Shown piece by piece: positions 1 through 7,288 of a stretch of DNA of 13,221 nt (positions within the stretch are counted from its first letter, which is position 1; each line of letters starts with the position of its first letter). The stretch spans positions 1 through 13,221 of the forward strand of contig CAYWFG010000036.1 in the NCBI GenBank assembly GCA_964458185.1, given 5' to 3'. Both the position numbers and the translations under genes were made by a program. The notes beneath the pieces are model-generated. The model was not told the origin of the DNA. It saw nothing but the letters and a program-made list of their open reading frames with translations, and searched no databases. This stretch comes from AB-137-C09 sp964458185. GTDB lineage: Bacteria > Pseudomonadota > Zetaproteobacteria > Mariprofundales > Mariprofundaceae.

Positions 1-66
1 TCTAACATGCTGTAACCCCTTGGTTTTATTGTTGTCCCGTCTTAAAAGGGAAGCCAGCATAAGCCA

Positions 67-101
67 TAAAAAAAGGACTCACGGCATTGCCGTAAGTCCT
101 T
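67..101 (-). terminator. Rho-independent terminator of tRNA-Arg
   Basis: Read on the minus strand, a 13-base-pair stem (arms AAGGACTTACGGC and GCCGTGAGTCCTT, one T-G wobble) closes a three-base AAT loop. It is followed directly by a run of seven T. It begins nine bases beyond the encoded CCA of the tRNA, so it almost certainly ends that transcript. The left 66 bases of the window, beyond this point, hold no gene or site that I can support. Confidence 0.9.
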
Positions 102-109
102 GCTATAAG

Positions 110-186
110 TGGCGCTCCCTGAGCGATTCGAACGCCCGGCCTTCTGATTCGTAGTCAGATGCTCTATCCAGCTGAGCTAAGGGAGC
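110..186 (-). tRNA. tRNA-Arg (anticodon ACG)
   Basis: The minus strand folds into a full cloverleaf. The 7-bp acceptor stem pairs GCTCCCT with AGGGAGC, the D arm is GCTC/GAGC, and the anticodon stem is TCTGA/TCAGA around the loop CTACGAA. The T arm is GGGCG-TTCGAAT-CGCTC, with discriminator G and an encoded CCA. The anticodon is ACG, which after deamination to ICG reads CGU, CGC and CGA arginine codons. The gene is 77 nt including CCA. It stands alone with its own promoter and terminator, divergent from the acetyl-CoA synthetase gene. No duplicated 3' end, integrase or att-like repeat is visible, so nothing suggests use as an integration site here. Confidence 0.97.
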
Positions 187-229
187 CTATGGATTCACAA
201 AGCAGAAACACTGCCTGCGAGGACGGCGA

Positions 230-257
230 AGGATAGCGTTGAAAATCATACTGTCTA
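230..257 (-). promoter_or_regulatory. Probable promoter of tRNA-Arg
   Basis: On the minus strand TAGACA (252-257) and TATCCT (230-235) are separated by 16 bases and resemble sigma70 -35 and -10 elements. The bases after the -10 box are GC-rich (TCGCCG), the discriminator type expected at stringently controlled stable-RNA promoters. A transcript from here would have a leader of about 35-40 nt before the mature tRNA 5' end. The call rests on motif likeness only. Confidence 0.55.
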
Positions 258-297
258 TATCTTTATTGTAGCTTGATGAAAGCCATGCACGGCTGTG

Positions 298-326
298 TTG
301 TTTTTGTGTTAAAGGGCTATTATATT
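298..326 (+). promoter_or_regulatory. Probable promoter of acs
   Basis: TTGTTT (298-303) and TATATT (321-326) are spaced by exactly 17 bases and fit a sigma70 promoter. Transcription would start near 333, giving a short leader of about 20-25 nt. The leader carries the purine-rich GAGGCAGGTGA ribosome binding site (342-352) ahead of the ATG at 356. I cannot identify a regulator site such as a CRP or sigma54 box. Confidence 0.5.
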
Positions 327-355
327 TCTTGCTTTCAAATAGAGGCAGGTGAACC

Positions 356-2323
356 ATGAATGATGATGTAATTGAAACAATGTTGATTGAAAACAGGTTT
401 TTTTCGCCACCAGAAAATACGGCTGCTTTTGCCTCATCTATGGAGGATTGGAAAGCATTGCACGCCCCTTTTGATAATGATTTTGAAGGCGAGTGGGCGC
501 GTTTGGCGCGGCAGCATCTGCAATGGGTAACGCCTTTTCAACGTACCTTTAACGATGATTCGCCTCCCTTTTTTCGCTGGTTTGATGATGGTACTATCAA
601 TGTCTCTGAAAACTGCTTAGACCGTCATATTGCTGCAGGTCGCGGTGAACATACTGCTATTATTTGGGAAAGTGAACATGGTACGGTACGGCGCATCAGT
701 TATCATGCGTTATTGGCTGATGTTTGCCGTGCTGCCAATGCTTTGTTGGCACTGGGGCTTGTGGCAGGTGATCGCGTGGTGATTTATATGCCGATGATCC
801 CTGAGGCTGCCATTGCCATGCTTGCCTGCACGCGCATTGGGCTTACCCATTCGGTGGTTTTTTCTGCATTTTCGGCGCATGCATTGCATGATCGCGTTGA
901 AGATGCGAGTGCAAGGTTGATTATCACTGCCGATGGTGGTCGCCGTCGCGGTAGCGTTCATGCGGTTAAACCAATGGTGGATGAAGCCTTGCAAACAGGC
1001 TGTGTAAGCATTGAACATGTTTTGGTCGTTGCCCATTGTCAGCCTGATTATCCCGTTGATGAATCGAATGGTAGAGACCTTGATTGGGCTAAGCTTATGG
1101 CTGAACAACTAGATTACTGCCCGCCTGCTGCTATGCCAGCGGAACACCCCTTGTTTATTTTGTATACTTCAGGCTCAACAGGAACCCCCAAGGGTATTGT
1201 GCATAGCACGGCAGGGTATTTGTTGTGGGCGCACTTGACGATGTTGTACAGTTTTGATTTTAAGGCTGATGGCGATGTTTTTTGGTGTACTGCGGATATT
1301 GGTTGGATCACGGGGCATACTTATTCTATTTATGCGCCATTGAGTCATGGTGGGACAACGCTCATGTATGAGGGCGTACCCACCTACCCCGATGCAGGGC
1401 GTGTTTGGAAGATCTGCGCAGATCATCAAGTAAGCGTTTTTTATACTGCCCCCACTGCGATTCGCGCCCTTATTAAAGCAGGCGATCAATGGCCTGAAGC
1501 GCATGATTTATCGCATTTGCGGGTACTCGGGACGGTGGGGGAGCCGATCAACCCCGAAGCATGGATGTGGTATTATACCGTGATTGGTGGTTCACGTTGC
1601 CCCATTGTTGATACATGGTGGCAAACAGAAACAGGGGGTCACATGATTGCCTCTCTACCTTTTGCCACGCCCGCCAAGCCAGGCTCAGCAACGCTGCCTT
1701 TACCTGGTATATATATTGACGTACTAAATACCGATGGCGAAGCGGTGACTTCTGGCGGTGGCTTGCTCGCTATTACACGCCCTTGGCCATCTATGCTCCG
1801 TGGTATTTGGGGCGATGATCAGCGTTATGTGGATACTTACTGGCGCAAGTTTGGTGGGCGTTATTATTTTGCAGGTGATGGTGCGCGTAAAGATGATGAT
1901 GGTTATTTTTGGATCATGGGGCGGGTCGATGATGTGTTGAATGTTTCAGGCCATAGATTGGGAACCATGGAAATTGAATCAGCCTTGGTCTCACATCCTG
2001 CGGTCGCAGAAGCGGCAGTAGTTGGTCGCCCACACGAGATCAAAGGTGAAGCCATTGCTGCTTTTGTGGTGTTAAAGACAGCGCAAAGTGACGATTTAGA
2101 AGCAGTATTGCGTCAACACGTCTGCGAAGAGATTTGCCCTATTGCCAAACCCGATGATATTTGTTTCACCGATGCGTTGCCAAAAACGCGATCAGGAAAA
2201 ATCATGCGTCGTTTATTGCGTGACATTGCCGCAGGGAGAGCCATCACCCAAGATATCTCAACGCTAGAAGATCCCAGTGTGATTCAAAAGTTGATGGATA
2301 GTGAAGCAGAGAAAAAAGACTAA
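356..2323 (+). CDS. acs: Acetyl-coenzyme A synthetase (AMP-forming)
   Basis: This cytoplasmic enzyme activates acetate with ATP to acetyl-AMP and then forms acetyl-CoA and AMP. The 655 residues match the usual ~650 and align end to end with E. coli/Salmonella Acs. Visible motifs are the P-loop TSGSTGTPKG (271-280), CTADIGWITGH (311-321), VGEPINPEAW (394-403), DTWWQTETGG (419-428), YFAGDGARKDDDG (504-516), GRVDDVLNVSGHR (522-534) and PKTRSGKIMRR (609-619). Lys615 is the conserved catalytic lysine that acetylation silences in relatives. The acetate pocket is conserved: Ile318 (Val in Salmonella), Thr319, Val394 and Trp422, where the tryptophan excludes longer acids. The CoA-loop segment normally DEGVRAGR reads DGGRRRGS (193-200), as I recall for another Acs subgroup. 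The start is supported by GAGG ten bases upstream. It converges with pbpC 34 bases away. Strict acetate specificity is inferred. Confidence 0.95.
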   Translation: MNDDVIETMLIENRFFSPPENTAAFASSMEDWKALHAPFDNDFEGEWARLARQHLQWVTPFQRTFNDDSPPFFRWFDDGTINVSENCLDRHIAAGRGEHTAIIWESEHGTVRRISYHALLADVCRAANALLALGLVAGDRVVIYMPMIPEAAIAMLACTRIGLTHSVVFSAFSAHALHDRVEDASARLIITADGGRRRGSVHAVKPMVDEALQTGCVSIEHVLVVAHCQPDYPVDESNGRDLDWAKLMAEQLDYCPPAAMPAEHPLFILYTSGSTGTPKGIVHSTAGYLLWAHLTMLYSFDFKADGDVFWCTADIGWITGHTYSIYAPLSHGGTTLMYEGVPTYPDAGRVWKICADHQVSVFYTAPTAIRALIKAGDQWPEAHDLSHLRVLGTVGEPINPEAWMWYYTVIGGSRCPIVDTWWQTETGGHMIASLPFATPAKPGSATLPLPGIYIDVLNTDGEAVTSGGGLLAITRPWPSMLRGIWGDDQRYVDTYWRKFGGRYYFAGDGARKDDDGYFWIMGRVDDVLNVSGHRLGTMEIESALVSHPAVAEAAVVGRPHEIKGEAIAAFVVLKTAQSDDLEAVLRQHVCEEICPIAKPDDICFTDALPKTRSGKIMRRLLRDIAAGRAITQDISTLEDPSVIQKLMDSEAEKKD

Positions 2324-2357
2324 GTGTAGGATGATCTTTCCATCATCTCCTCCCCGC

Positions 2358-4712
2358 TTAACGGTAAACAGCTTCGACTCTAAAAGAGACCTCATCACTC
2401 CCGCCTTGTGCATTACTACAAAATAGGGTGTAACTTCCTGCTGCCAGTGTTAAAATCCACGGCGGCAGTGTAGTAAATTGCTGACCGTTAAGAAAGCATA
2501 CACTTTGATCAAGCCCCGTGGATGATTCTATGTTTAACGGCACAATCACATCATCACGACCAAAAGATGGTAATAGCATAAACACAGCCCCATCTTGAGG
2601 GTAGCGTATGTAAAGACTACCCTTTTGTATGCTTTGCATGGTGCAAGCGGGGCTAAAGGGTGGCATCATCAATATTCCCCCTTGCTGCTCGCCGTACCAA
2701 TGCCGTACCAAGGGTGGCAGGTTTAATACTTTGGTCATCACACTTTGACCTGCGGTGTCACAGCCTTTCATTACCCGAAGATGGCTAACGCGATCAATCA
2801 ATACCTGTTGATGAAAACGGCAACTACCCTGCAAAGGGTGATCTTTGACCCCCAACACGGTGCGCGTCTTGGCGCAACTGGTACTTGGTGGGTCGCCAGA
2901 AAAGGCACAGACTTGAATGGGTTCTAAAGATGGTAGCGTTGTTTGCGTGCGGGTGGGTTGTATTTTTTGTTGCGCAAGCGCTTCTAGCACTTCAAACATC
3001 ACAGGCGCTGCCGCTGTTGACCCTGTTAAAAAGGGGCTGGGGGCTTGATCGACGTTGCCAAACCAGACCAGCACGGTGTAACGATTGTTGTAACCGATAC
3101 TCCATGCATCACGCCAACCTTGACTGGTTCCTGTCTTCCATCGGATGCTACTGGGGATGCGTGAAAAATCTTTGCGTATGGGGAAATCTGGACGATCACG
3201 TTTGGATAAAGCCTGATCCAATAGGCTCACCGCACCTGCCGATAACCAAGGGGTTTCTTGGTTATGCTGGGCATGGGCATGATTAAATAGTTGCAAGGGG
3301 GCTGTCGTGCCACCATGGGCTAAATTGACATACAGTTGAATCATTTGCAGTGGCGTAAGTTCTATACCGCCAATAATCATCGAAAGCCCCAAGCGTTGCT
3401 TGTGAGGAATCAGCCAACCTCCGCCAAGCTCTAAGTTCTGAATGAAATAATCCAACCCCACCTGTTGCAACAAACGAACAAAAGGGATATTTAATGACTG
3501 TGATAATGCGTTTTCAGCAGTGACTAAGCCTGAAAACTGCCCTGTAAAATTACGCGGAGAATAATCTGAAAAATGTGTGGGAACATCCATCAGCAGCGTT
3601 TGAGGCAATATTTTCCCTTGTTCTATTGCCATGGCATAGAGAAACGGTTTTAAGGTGGAACCGGGGGAGCGTGGAATGGTGAAGGTAGCAAAACTTTGCC
3701 CATACTGCTGTTGTAAATAATTAAAATTACCAACTGCCGCACGGATTGCACGGGTATCGTTCTCGACCACCAACAACGACACATTATGCACCCCCCGCGC
3801 TTGATAGCTGGGTTGAATACGCGCCACGATACGATCTACCAGACGTTGAGTAGCTATGGCGATACTGGTGCGAATATTCTGATCGTTGGATTGTGTTTTA
3901 ATATAATCCATCATGTGCGGAGAAATTTTGGGCATGGCATGGCGTACACGCGGGATAGGTGCAGCATTCGCGCTGCGTTGTTGTTGCTCGGTGATCACGC
4001 CAGCGTTATACAAGCCTATTAATAATTGTGCGCGTGCATCTCGCCAATCTTGCGCATGGTAACGGTGCCAGCGGGATGGCGATTGGGGCAACAGCAGCAG
4101 TATTGCCATTTCACCAAGGCTTATATCTGCCACATCATGATTAAAATAGACATACGATGCCGCGCTAATGCCTTCAATATTACCACCGTAAGGTGCATAC
4201 GAAAGATAAAGGCGAAGAATATCGTTTTTAGTTAAAAAACACTCCAGTTGAATGGCGCGAAAAGCTTCGATTATTTTGGCTACCAGTGTTCGTGGACGGG
4301 GGCTCAGCAAGCGCGCCAATTGCATGGTAATCGTTGAGCCACCACTCACCACATGCCCTGATGCCATATTTTGCCCCATGGCTCTGATAATGGCAATGGG
4401 GTCAACCCCAATATGTTGGTAAAATCGTTTGTCTTCACGCGCCAGCAAAGCAGGAATCACAAACGATGGCAACGATGTCAACACCACAGGAAAACGCCAC
4501 ATATCACCTTCAGCCAAATAAGGGCGCAACAGCACACCATGATGTGAATACATGGATACAGAATAATCTGGCTGAAGACGCGCAGGCAATGGCACCAGCC
4601 ATAGTGCTAATAAAAACAATCCAAAAAGAAAACCGCTAGCCCAAAAAAACCAACGAAGTTTAATAGTATAGCGTATCAAGTTGAGGTTTGTGTTAGACTT
4701 GCCTTTTGCCAC
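2358..4712 (-). CDS. pbpC: Penicillin-binding protein 1C (bifunctional class A PBP)
   Basis: This is an inner-membrane, periplasm-facing peptidoglycan synthase-type protein. A membrane anchor (about 20-42) is followed by a GT51 glycosyltransferase domain with EDKRFYQH (93-100, catalytic Glu93) and GGSTITMQLAR (124-134). The transpeptidase domain has the active-site motif STLK (352-355, Ser352), SLN (406-408) and KTGTS (526-530). The C-terminal segment, about 690-784, resembles the BiPBP_C domain that distinguishes PBP1C from PBP1A/1B. Length (784) and order match E. coli PbpC (~770). All catalytic motifs are intact. The start is GTG at 4712, 37 bases inside the preceding gene, with only weak Shine-Dalgarno likeness, so translation is probably coupled. 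A TTG at 4679 overlapping that gene's TGA is a possible alternative and would still keep the anchor. The alpha-2-macroglobulin-like yfhM gene, the common neighbour, is absent. Confidence 0.93.
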   Translation of the reverse strand: MAKGKSNTNLNLIRYTIKLRWFFWASGFLFGLFLLALWLVPLPARLQPDYSVSMYSHHGVLLRPYLAEGDMWRFPVVLTSLPSFVIPALLAREDKRFYQHIGVDPIAIIRAMGQNMASGHVVSGGSTITMQLARLLSPRPRTLVAKIIEAFRAIQLECFLTKNDILRLYLSYAPYGGNIEGISAASYVYFNHDVADISLGEMAILLLLPQSPSRWHRYHAQDWRDARAQLLIGLYNAGVITEQQQRSANAAPIPRVRHAMPKISPHMMDYIKTQSNDQNIRTSIAIATQRLVDRIVARIQPSYQARGVHNVSLLVVENDTRAIRAAVGNFNYLQQQYGQSFATFTIPRSPGSTLKPFLYAMAIEQGKILPQTLLMDVPTHFSDYSPRNFTGQFSGLVTAENALSQSLNIPFVRLLQQVGLDYFIQNLELGGGWLIPHKQRLGLSMIIGGIELTPLQMIQLYVNLAHGGTTAPLQLFNHAHAQHNQETPWLSAGAVSLLDQALSKRDRPDFPIRKDFSRIPSSIRWKTGTSQGWRDAWSIGYNNRYTVLVWFGNVDQAPSPFLTGSTAAAPVMFEVLEALAQQKIQPTRTQTTLPSLEPIQVCAFSGDPPSTSCAKTRTVLGVKDHPLQGSCRFHQQVLIDRVSHLRVMKGCDTAGQSVMTKVLNLPPLVRHWYGEQQGGILMMPPFSPACTMQSIQKGSLYIRYPQDGAVFMLLPSFGRDDVIVPLNIESSTGLDQSVCFLNGQQFTTLPPWILTLAAGSYTLFCSNAQGGSDEVSFRVEAVYR

Positions 4713-6478
4713 AACAAGCGATCAAAACTCACTGCCACTACAGCAAAACCATGTAGCAACATGCTTTCACCGTATTTTTTTTGTAAGCGTGGCAGGTATT
4801 GATCCAATTGTTGCTGTGCCTCTGTAAAGGCTTTTTTCACACAGGGAAGAGCCAATAATTCTGCATCGCTTGCAGCACCAACAGCATCGGCTGTTTGCAT
4901 TGGCGTATCGCGCAGTTTGATAAATTTAAACTCCAGCAACACATCCAATAACTGCCCGTAATGACGCATATCAGGACGAACAATCATCGTCATATCGGCG
5001 TAACTGCGTTCAATCTCGGTTTCAGAATCCATGATGTACAAGCGATCATTGAATAAGGCAGTCAAAAATGCTGTTTTGATGACCAGTTCATTACTCCATC
5101 GGTAATCACGATTGCTAAATAATGTGAAAATTCCTGCTTGTAAACATTGGCATAAGGGCGCAATATTGCCTTGTAGGTACAAAGACTTTGTTGCCATGCG
5201 TATATCATCGCGTTGTCGTACATCGGGTATAATGGCTGTGGCAATTTCTTCGATATACAATTTACGCATCACTAAATTAGGAATGCGCAATGCAACCTCA
5301 CCCAGCATATCGGGCATTGTCGTATGTGTTATCGTTAATGCCCCCAAATAATAAAGCAATGAAGCAACAAAGTTCTGGTCAGTTTGGGTATTATTTATAT
5401 TGCGCACCGTAAAACGCTCGCAAAGCTGCGGCACAAGCAAGGCTTGTTTATCATCCAAGGCTTTACCAATCACTTCACGACCATCAGCAAGTGCAGCAAT
5501 ATAGTGAATTTTATTGCTATCCATTGCCAGATTTTCATCAAGGATATTTTTAGGGAACTTACCATACATAAGAAAGTGGCGCAAAAAATAGAGTGCCATG
5601 GTTGGATTATAAACATGATAGTCGGCATCTTCAGCAAAGCGGTAACCATTATAAAAAGTACGCATCATGGTCAAAGCATGGTTGATGTCATTGTCAGAGA
5701 CTGTGTGTTCTTGGGCAATGCCTGCCAGCGCATCAGCGATTTCATTTTCTGTGAAACCGCATAAACCATTAAAGTCTGGCAGTAGATAAATATTGCTTGC
5801 CACATTATAAGCCGAGGTAATATCACTCATCGCAATTGGTGAAACACCCGTAACAAAAACACGCTCCAAGCCCATCCCCGCTGCGGAGGCTTTAACGGCT
5901 TTAAATACAGCACGAACCGCACCCTCACCATGAACCAGCGAGGTATATTCCCCGCCGCCCATCATCAATTCATTGGCAAAATTATCGTATTCATCAATGA
6001 GTAAATAGAGTTTTAGCGAAGCATTGTTGATGGCACTGACTAACGATTGAAAGGATGCAATGGCATTATTTTCTTTGATTGTGACATCTTGCTGCAAGCT
6101 GTTAGCATATTTGTACGATGTGTCTCTGATGCATCCATTGATATGCAGGTGTAATCGTTGCCGAATATCATCAACACTGCCATGCGCCTCCACCGTAGAA
6201 AAATCCCATTTCATCATCACATAGGTGTTATGCAATTTGGTTGGTTTTTTACCAATGGCTAAATGCCCAAAGAGTTGTTCAAACTTCTCTTCCTTAGCAA
6301 TATCATAATAGTTTTCTAGCGTTGATAACCACAATGATTTACCAAAACGGCGGGGGCGCAGGAAAATTAATTGCAGTCCAGCGCATTCTACCTTGGGAAT
6401 AAGGTGCGTTCGATCAACATAAAATAAGTTGTTTTCAATAATGTATTCAAAATCACAAATACCGTAGGGGAATTGCAT
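4676..6478 (-). CDS. AAA-ATPase-like / PD-(D/E)XK nuclease-like protein
   Basis: This 600-residue protein belongs to the widespread family with an N-terminal AAA-ATPase-like domain and a C-terminal PD-(D/E)XK nuclease superfamily domain. The P-loop is the family's form, RPRRFGKS (41-48). Walker B is LYLLIDEYD (157-165), followed by a sensor-like VFVTGVSP (207-214). Near the C terminus, Asp495 in SYADMTMI, EFK (516-518) and the QQQLDQY segment (555-561) fit the nuclease core with an intact acidic/Lys signature. Biological function is not established for the family; copies are often multiple and patchily distributed. The start is well supported: AGAGGT at 6486-6491 lies seven bases before the ATG. 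The 3' end overlaps pbpC by 37 bases, so the two are probably co-transcribed, but no functional link to the cell wall is evident. No signal peptide or membrane segment is seen. Confidence 0.88.
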   Translation of the reverse strand: MQFPYGICDFEYIIENNLFYVDRTHLIPKVECAGLQLIFLRPRRFGKSLWLSTLENYYDIAKEEKFEQLFGHLAIGKKPTKLHNTYVMMKWDFSTVEAHGSVDDIRQRLHLHINGCIRDTSYKYANSLQQDVTIKENNAIASFQSLVSAINNASLKLYLLIDEYDNFANELMMGGGEYTSLVHGEGAVRAVFKAVKASAAGMGLERVFVTGVSPIAMSDITSAYNVASNIYLLPDFNGLCGFTENEIADALAGIAQEHTVSDNDINHALTMMRTFYNGYRFAEDADYHVYNPTMALYFLRHFLMYGKFPKNILDENLAMDSNKIHYIAALADGREVIGKALDDKQALLVPQLCERFTVRNINNTQTDQNFVASLLYYLGALTITHTTMPDMLGEVALRIPNLVMRKLYIEEIATAIIPDVRQRDDIRMATKSLYLQGNIAPLCQCLQAGIFTLFSNRDYRWSNELVIKTAFLTALFNDRLYIMDSETEIERSYADMTMIVRPDMRHYGQLLDVLLEFKFIKLRDTPMQTADAVGAASDAELLALPCVKKAFTEAQQQLDQYLPRLQKKYGESMLLHGFAVVAVSFDRLLWQKASLTQTST

Positions 6479-6485
6479 GGTTGAT

Positions 6486-6491
6486 ACCTCT
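6486..6491 (-). promoter_or_regulatory. Ribosome binding site fixing the ATPase-nuclease start
   Basis: AGAGGT on the minus strand lies seven bases before the ATG at 6478. This is a close match to the anti-Shine-Dalgarno complement and supports that start. I found no convincing -35/-10 pair further upstream. Confidence 0.7.
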
Positions 6492-6838
6492 ATACCTGTT
6501 TCACACCTTGATCAGCCATACTTTATCTATCACGCGATTTTATGCACGTTCCTAAGTGTTGGCAGAGGGTGTAAAAATAACTCTTGCTTTAATTCTTAAT
6601 GATGCTTAAGTTTTAGATTCTTAGTTTTTCTCTAGACGTTTCTAATTTTCTTATCTTTGCAAATAGTCCTGTTCTCGTTATCGAAGTATTCAATTCCTTA
6701 AAAGGAGGGTATTGGACATATGATTAATGAATTACCATCAAACCTCGCTTGTAGTCTTTCGGTGTAGTGAAAGTTTGCGCTCATATAAAAGGCTTCAACG
6801 CTTACAACCGAACCTAATTAATCACAATAAAAAACATT
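6492..6838. other. AT-rich divergent intergenic region, no confident gene
   Basis: This stretch separates the minus-strand ATPase-nuclease/pbpC unit from the plus-strand VanZ-like/rhs unit and must contain the promoters of both. I could not pick a sigma70 pair with sound spacing for either. It contains an AT-rich inverted repeat (CTTAA at 6595-6599, TTAAG at 6606-6610). It also contains a very strong Shine-Dalgarno sequence, AAAGGAGG (6701-6708), followed by a 15-codon reading frame listed separately. A TATAAA lies at 6784-6789 without a clear -35 partner. No RNA gene or riboswitch fold was recognised. Confidence 0.6.
6720..6767 (+). CDS. Possible 15-codon leader peptide (speculative)
   Basis: An ATG at 6720 opens a 15-codon frame encoding MINELPSNLACSLSV and ending in TAG at 6767. 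It is preceded by AAAGGAGG (6701-6708), the best Shine-Dalgarno match in the window, with 11 bases of spacing. It lies 71 bases ahead of the VanZ-like gene, which itself lacks a clear ribosome binding site. The peptide shows no run of a regulatory amino acid and no hydrophobic segment. It could be a leader peptide, a remnant of a lost gene, or a chance frame next to a purine-rich sequence. I give it low weight. Confidence 0.2.
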   Translation: MINELPSNLACSLSV

Positions 6839-7288
6839 ATGAGGGATGAGGGGCAAAGTCCGAATGTAATGCTTCCATGGTTCATTGTGTTGCTTTTGTT
6901 ATTTATGGGTGCTTTTTTTTATTATTTTTTTCGGGCAGGAAATATTTTTTTCTCGACACTTGGGTTATCTCAACCCATTTTTCAACTGCCTTGGTTTTTT
7001 AATGCGCTTCCATCCTTTGTTCACATCTATGTGATGTCAATTTTAACGTGGTTGAGCTTTAACAGAACGAAAAAACGACGTTCTATTATGATTTGGCTGT
7101 GGCTTAATTTAATTTTTGAAGTAAGTCAGACCATACATGAAGCGGCACTACCATTGATGCCAAGTATACTGAAAGCATATTTTATCAATGGTACTTTTAG
7201 CTGGGTTGATATTGTGGCTATTTTTTTGGGTGCTTTTGCATCGTATTTTACGTTGAACTATTTTGAGAGGCGAGAACAACATGCATAA
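6839..7288 (+). CDS. Small VanZ-like integral membrane protein
   Basis: The 149-residue protein is very hydrophobic, with about four membrane segments (roughly 12-31, 55-73, 83-99 and 122-142). The spacing of conserved-type polar residues resembles the VanZ-like family: PSFVH around His62, then WLWLN with Glu94 and Gln97 in FEVSQ, then GTFSWVDI with Asp124 and a small-residue LGAF. The role of VanZ-like proteins is poorly known outside teicoplanin resistance, so no reaction is assigned. The first ATG (6839) lacks a Shine-Dalgarno. An internal ATG at 6869 would remove ten residues and keep every membrane segment, so the start is uncertain. The gene end overlaps the rhs start by 8 bases, a strong sign of co-translation with the exported RHS protein. 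A role in that protein's export, anchoring or envelope protection is only conjecture. Confidence 0.7.
   Translation: MRDEGQSPNVMLPWFIVLLLLFMGAFFYYFFRAGNIFFSTLGLSQPIFQLPWFFNALPSFVHIYVMSILTWLSFNRTKKRRSIMIWLWLNLIFEVSQTIHEAALPLMPSILKAYFINGTFSWVDIVAIFLGAFASYFTLNYFERREQHA
7266..7270 (+). promoter_or_regulatory. Ribosome binding site choosing ATG 7281 for rhs
   Basis: AGAGG lies ten bases before the ATG at 7281, inside the last codons of the VanZ-like gene. An in-frame TTG at 7263 would add six residues (MRGENN) but would place this site inside the coding region and leaves the signal peptide no better. The ATG is therefore preferred. Confidence 0.7.

Noticed and set aside
1..66. Short inverted repeat (TCCC/GGGA around 36-51) and a 13-codon minus-strand frame at the left edge
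   Set aside because: The stem has only four pairs and the frame lies downstream of a terminator with no ribosome site; nothing can be supported.
110..186. tRNA-Arg as an integration site for a mobile island
   Set aside because: No integrase, no repeat of the tRNA 3' end and no island genes are seen on either side; the gene has its own terminator just past CCA.
710..1108. 132-codon open frame antisense to acs, and further minus-strand frames at 1114-1504
   Set aside because: All lie opposite the intact, highly conserved acs gene, and none has a ribosome site or family likeness.
2330..2347. Small hairpin GATGAT-CTTTCC-ATCATC between acs and pbpC as a bidirectional terminator
   Set aside because: The stem is only six weak pairs and no T-run follows on either strand, so an intrinsic terminator is not supported.
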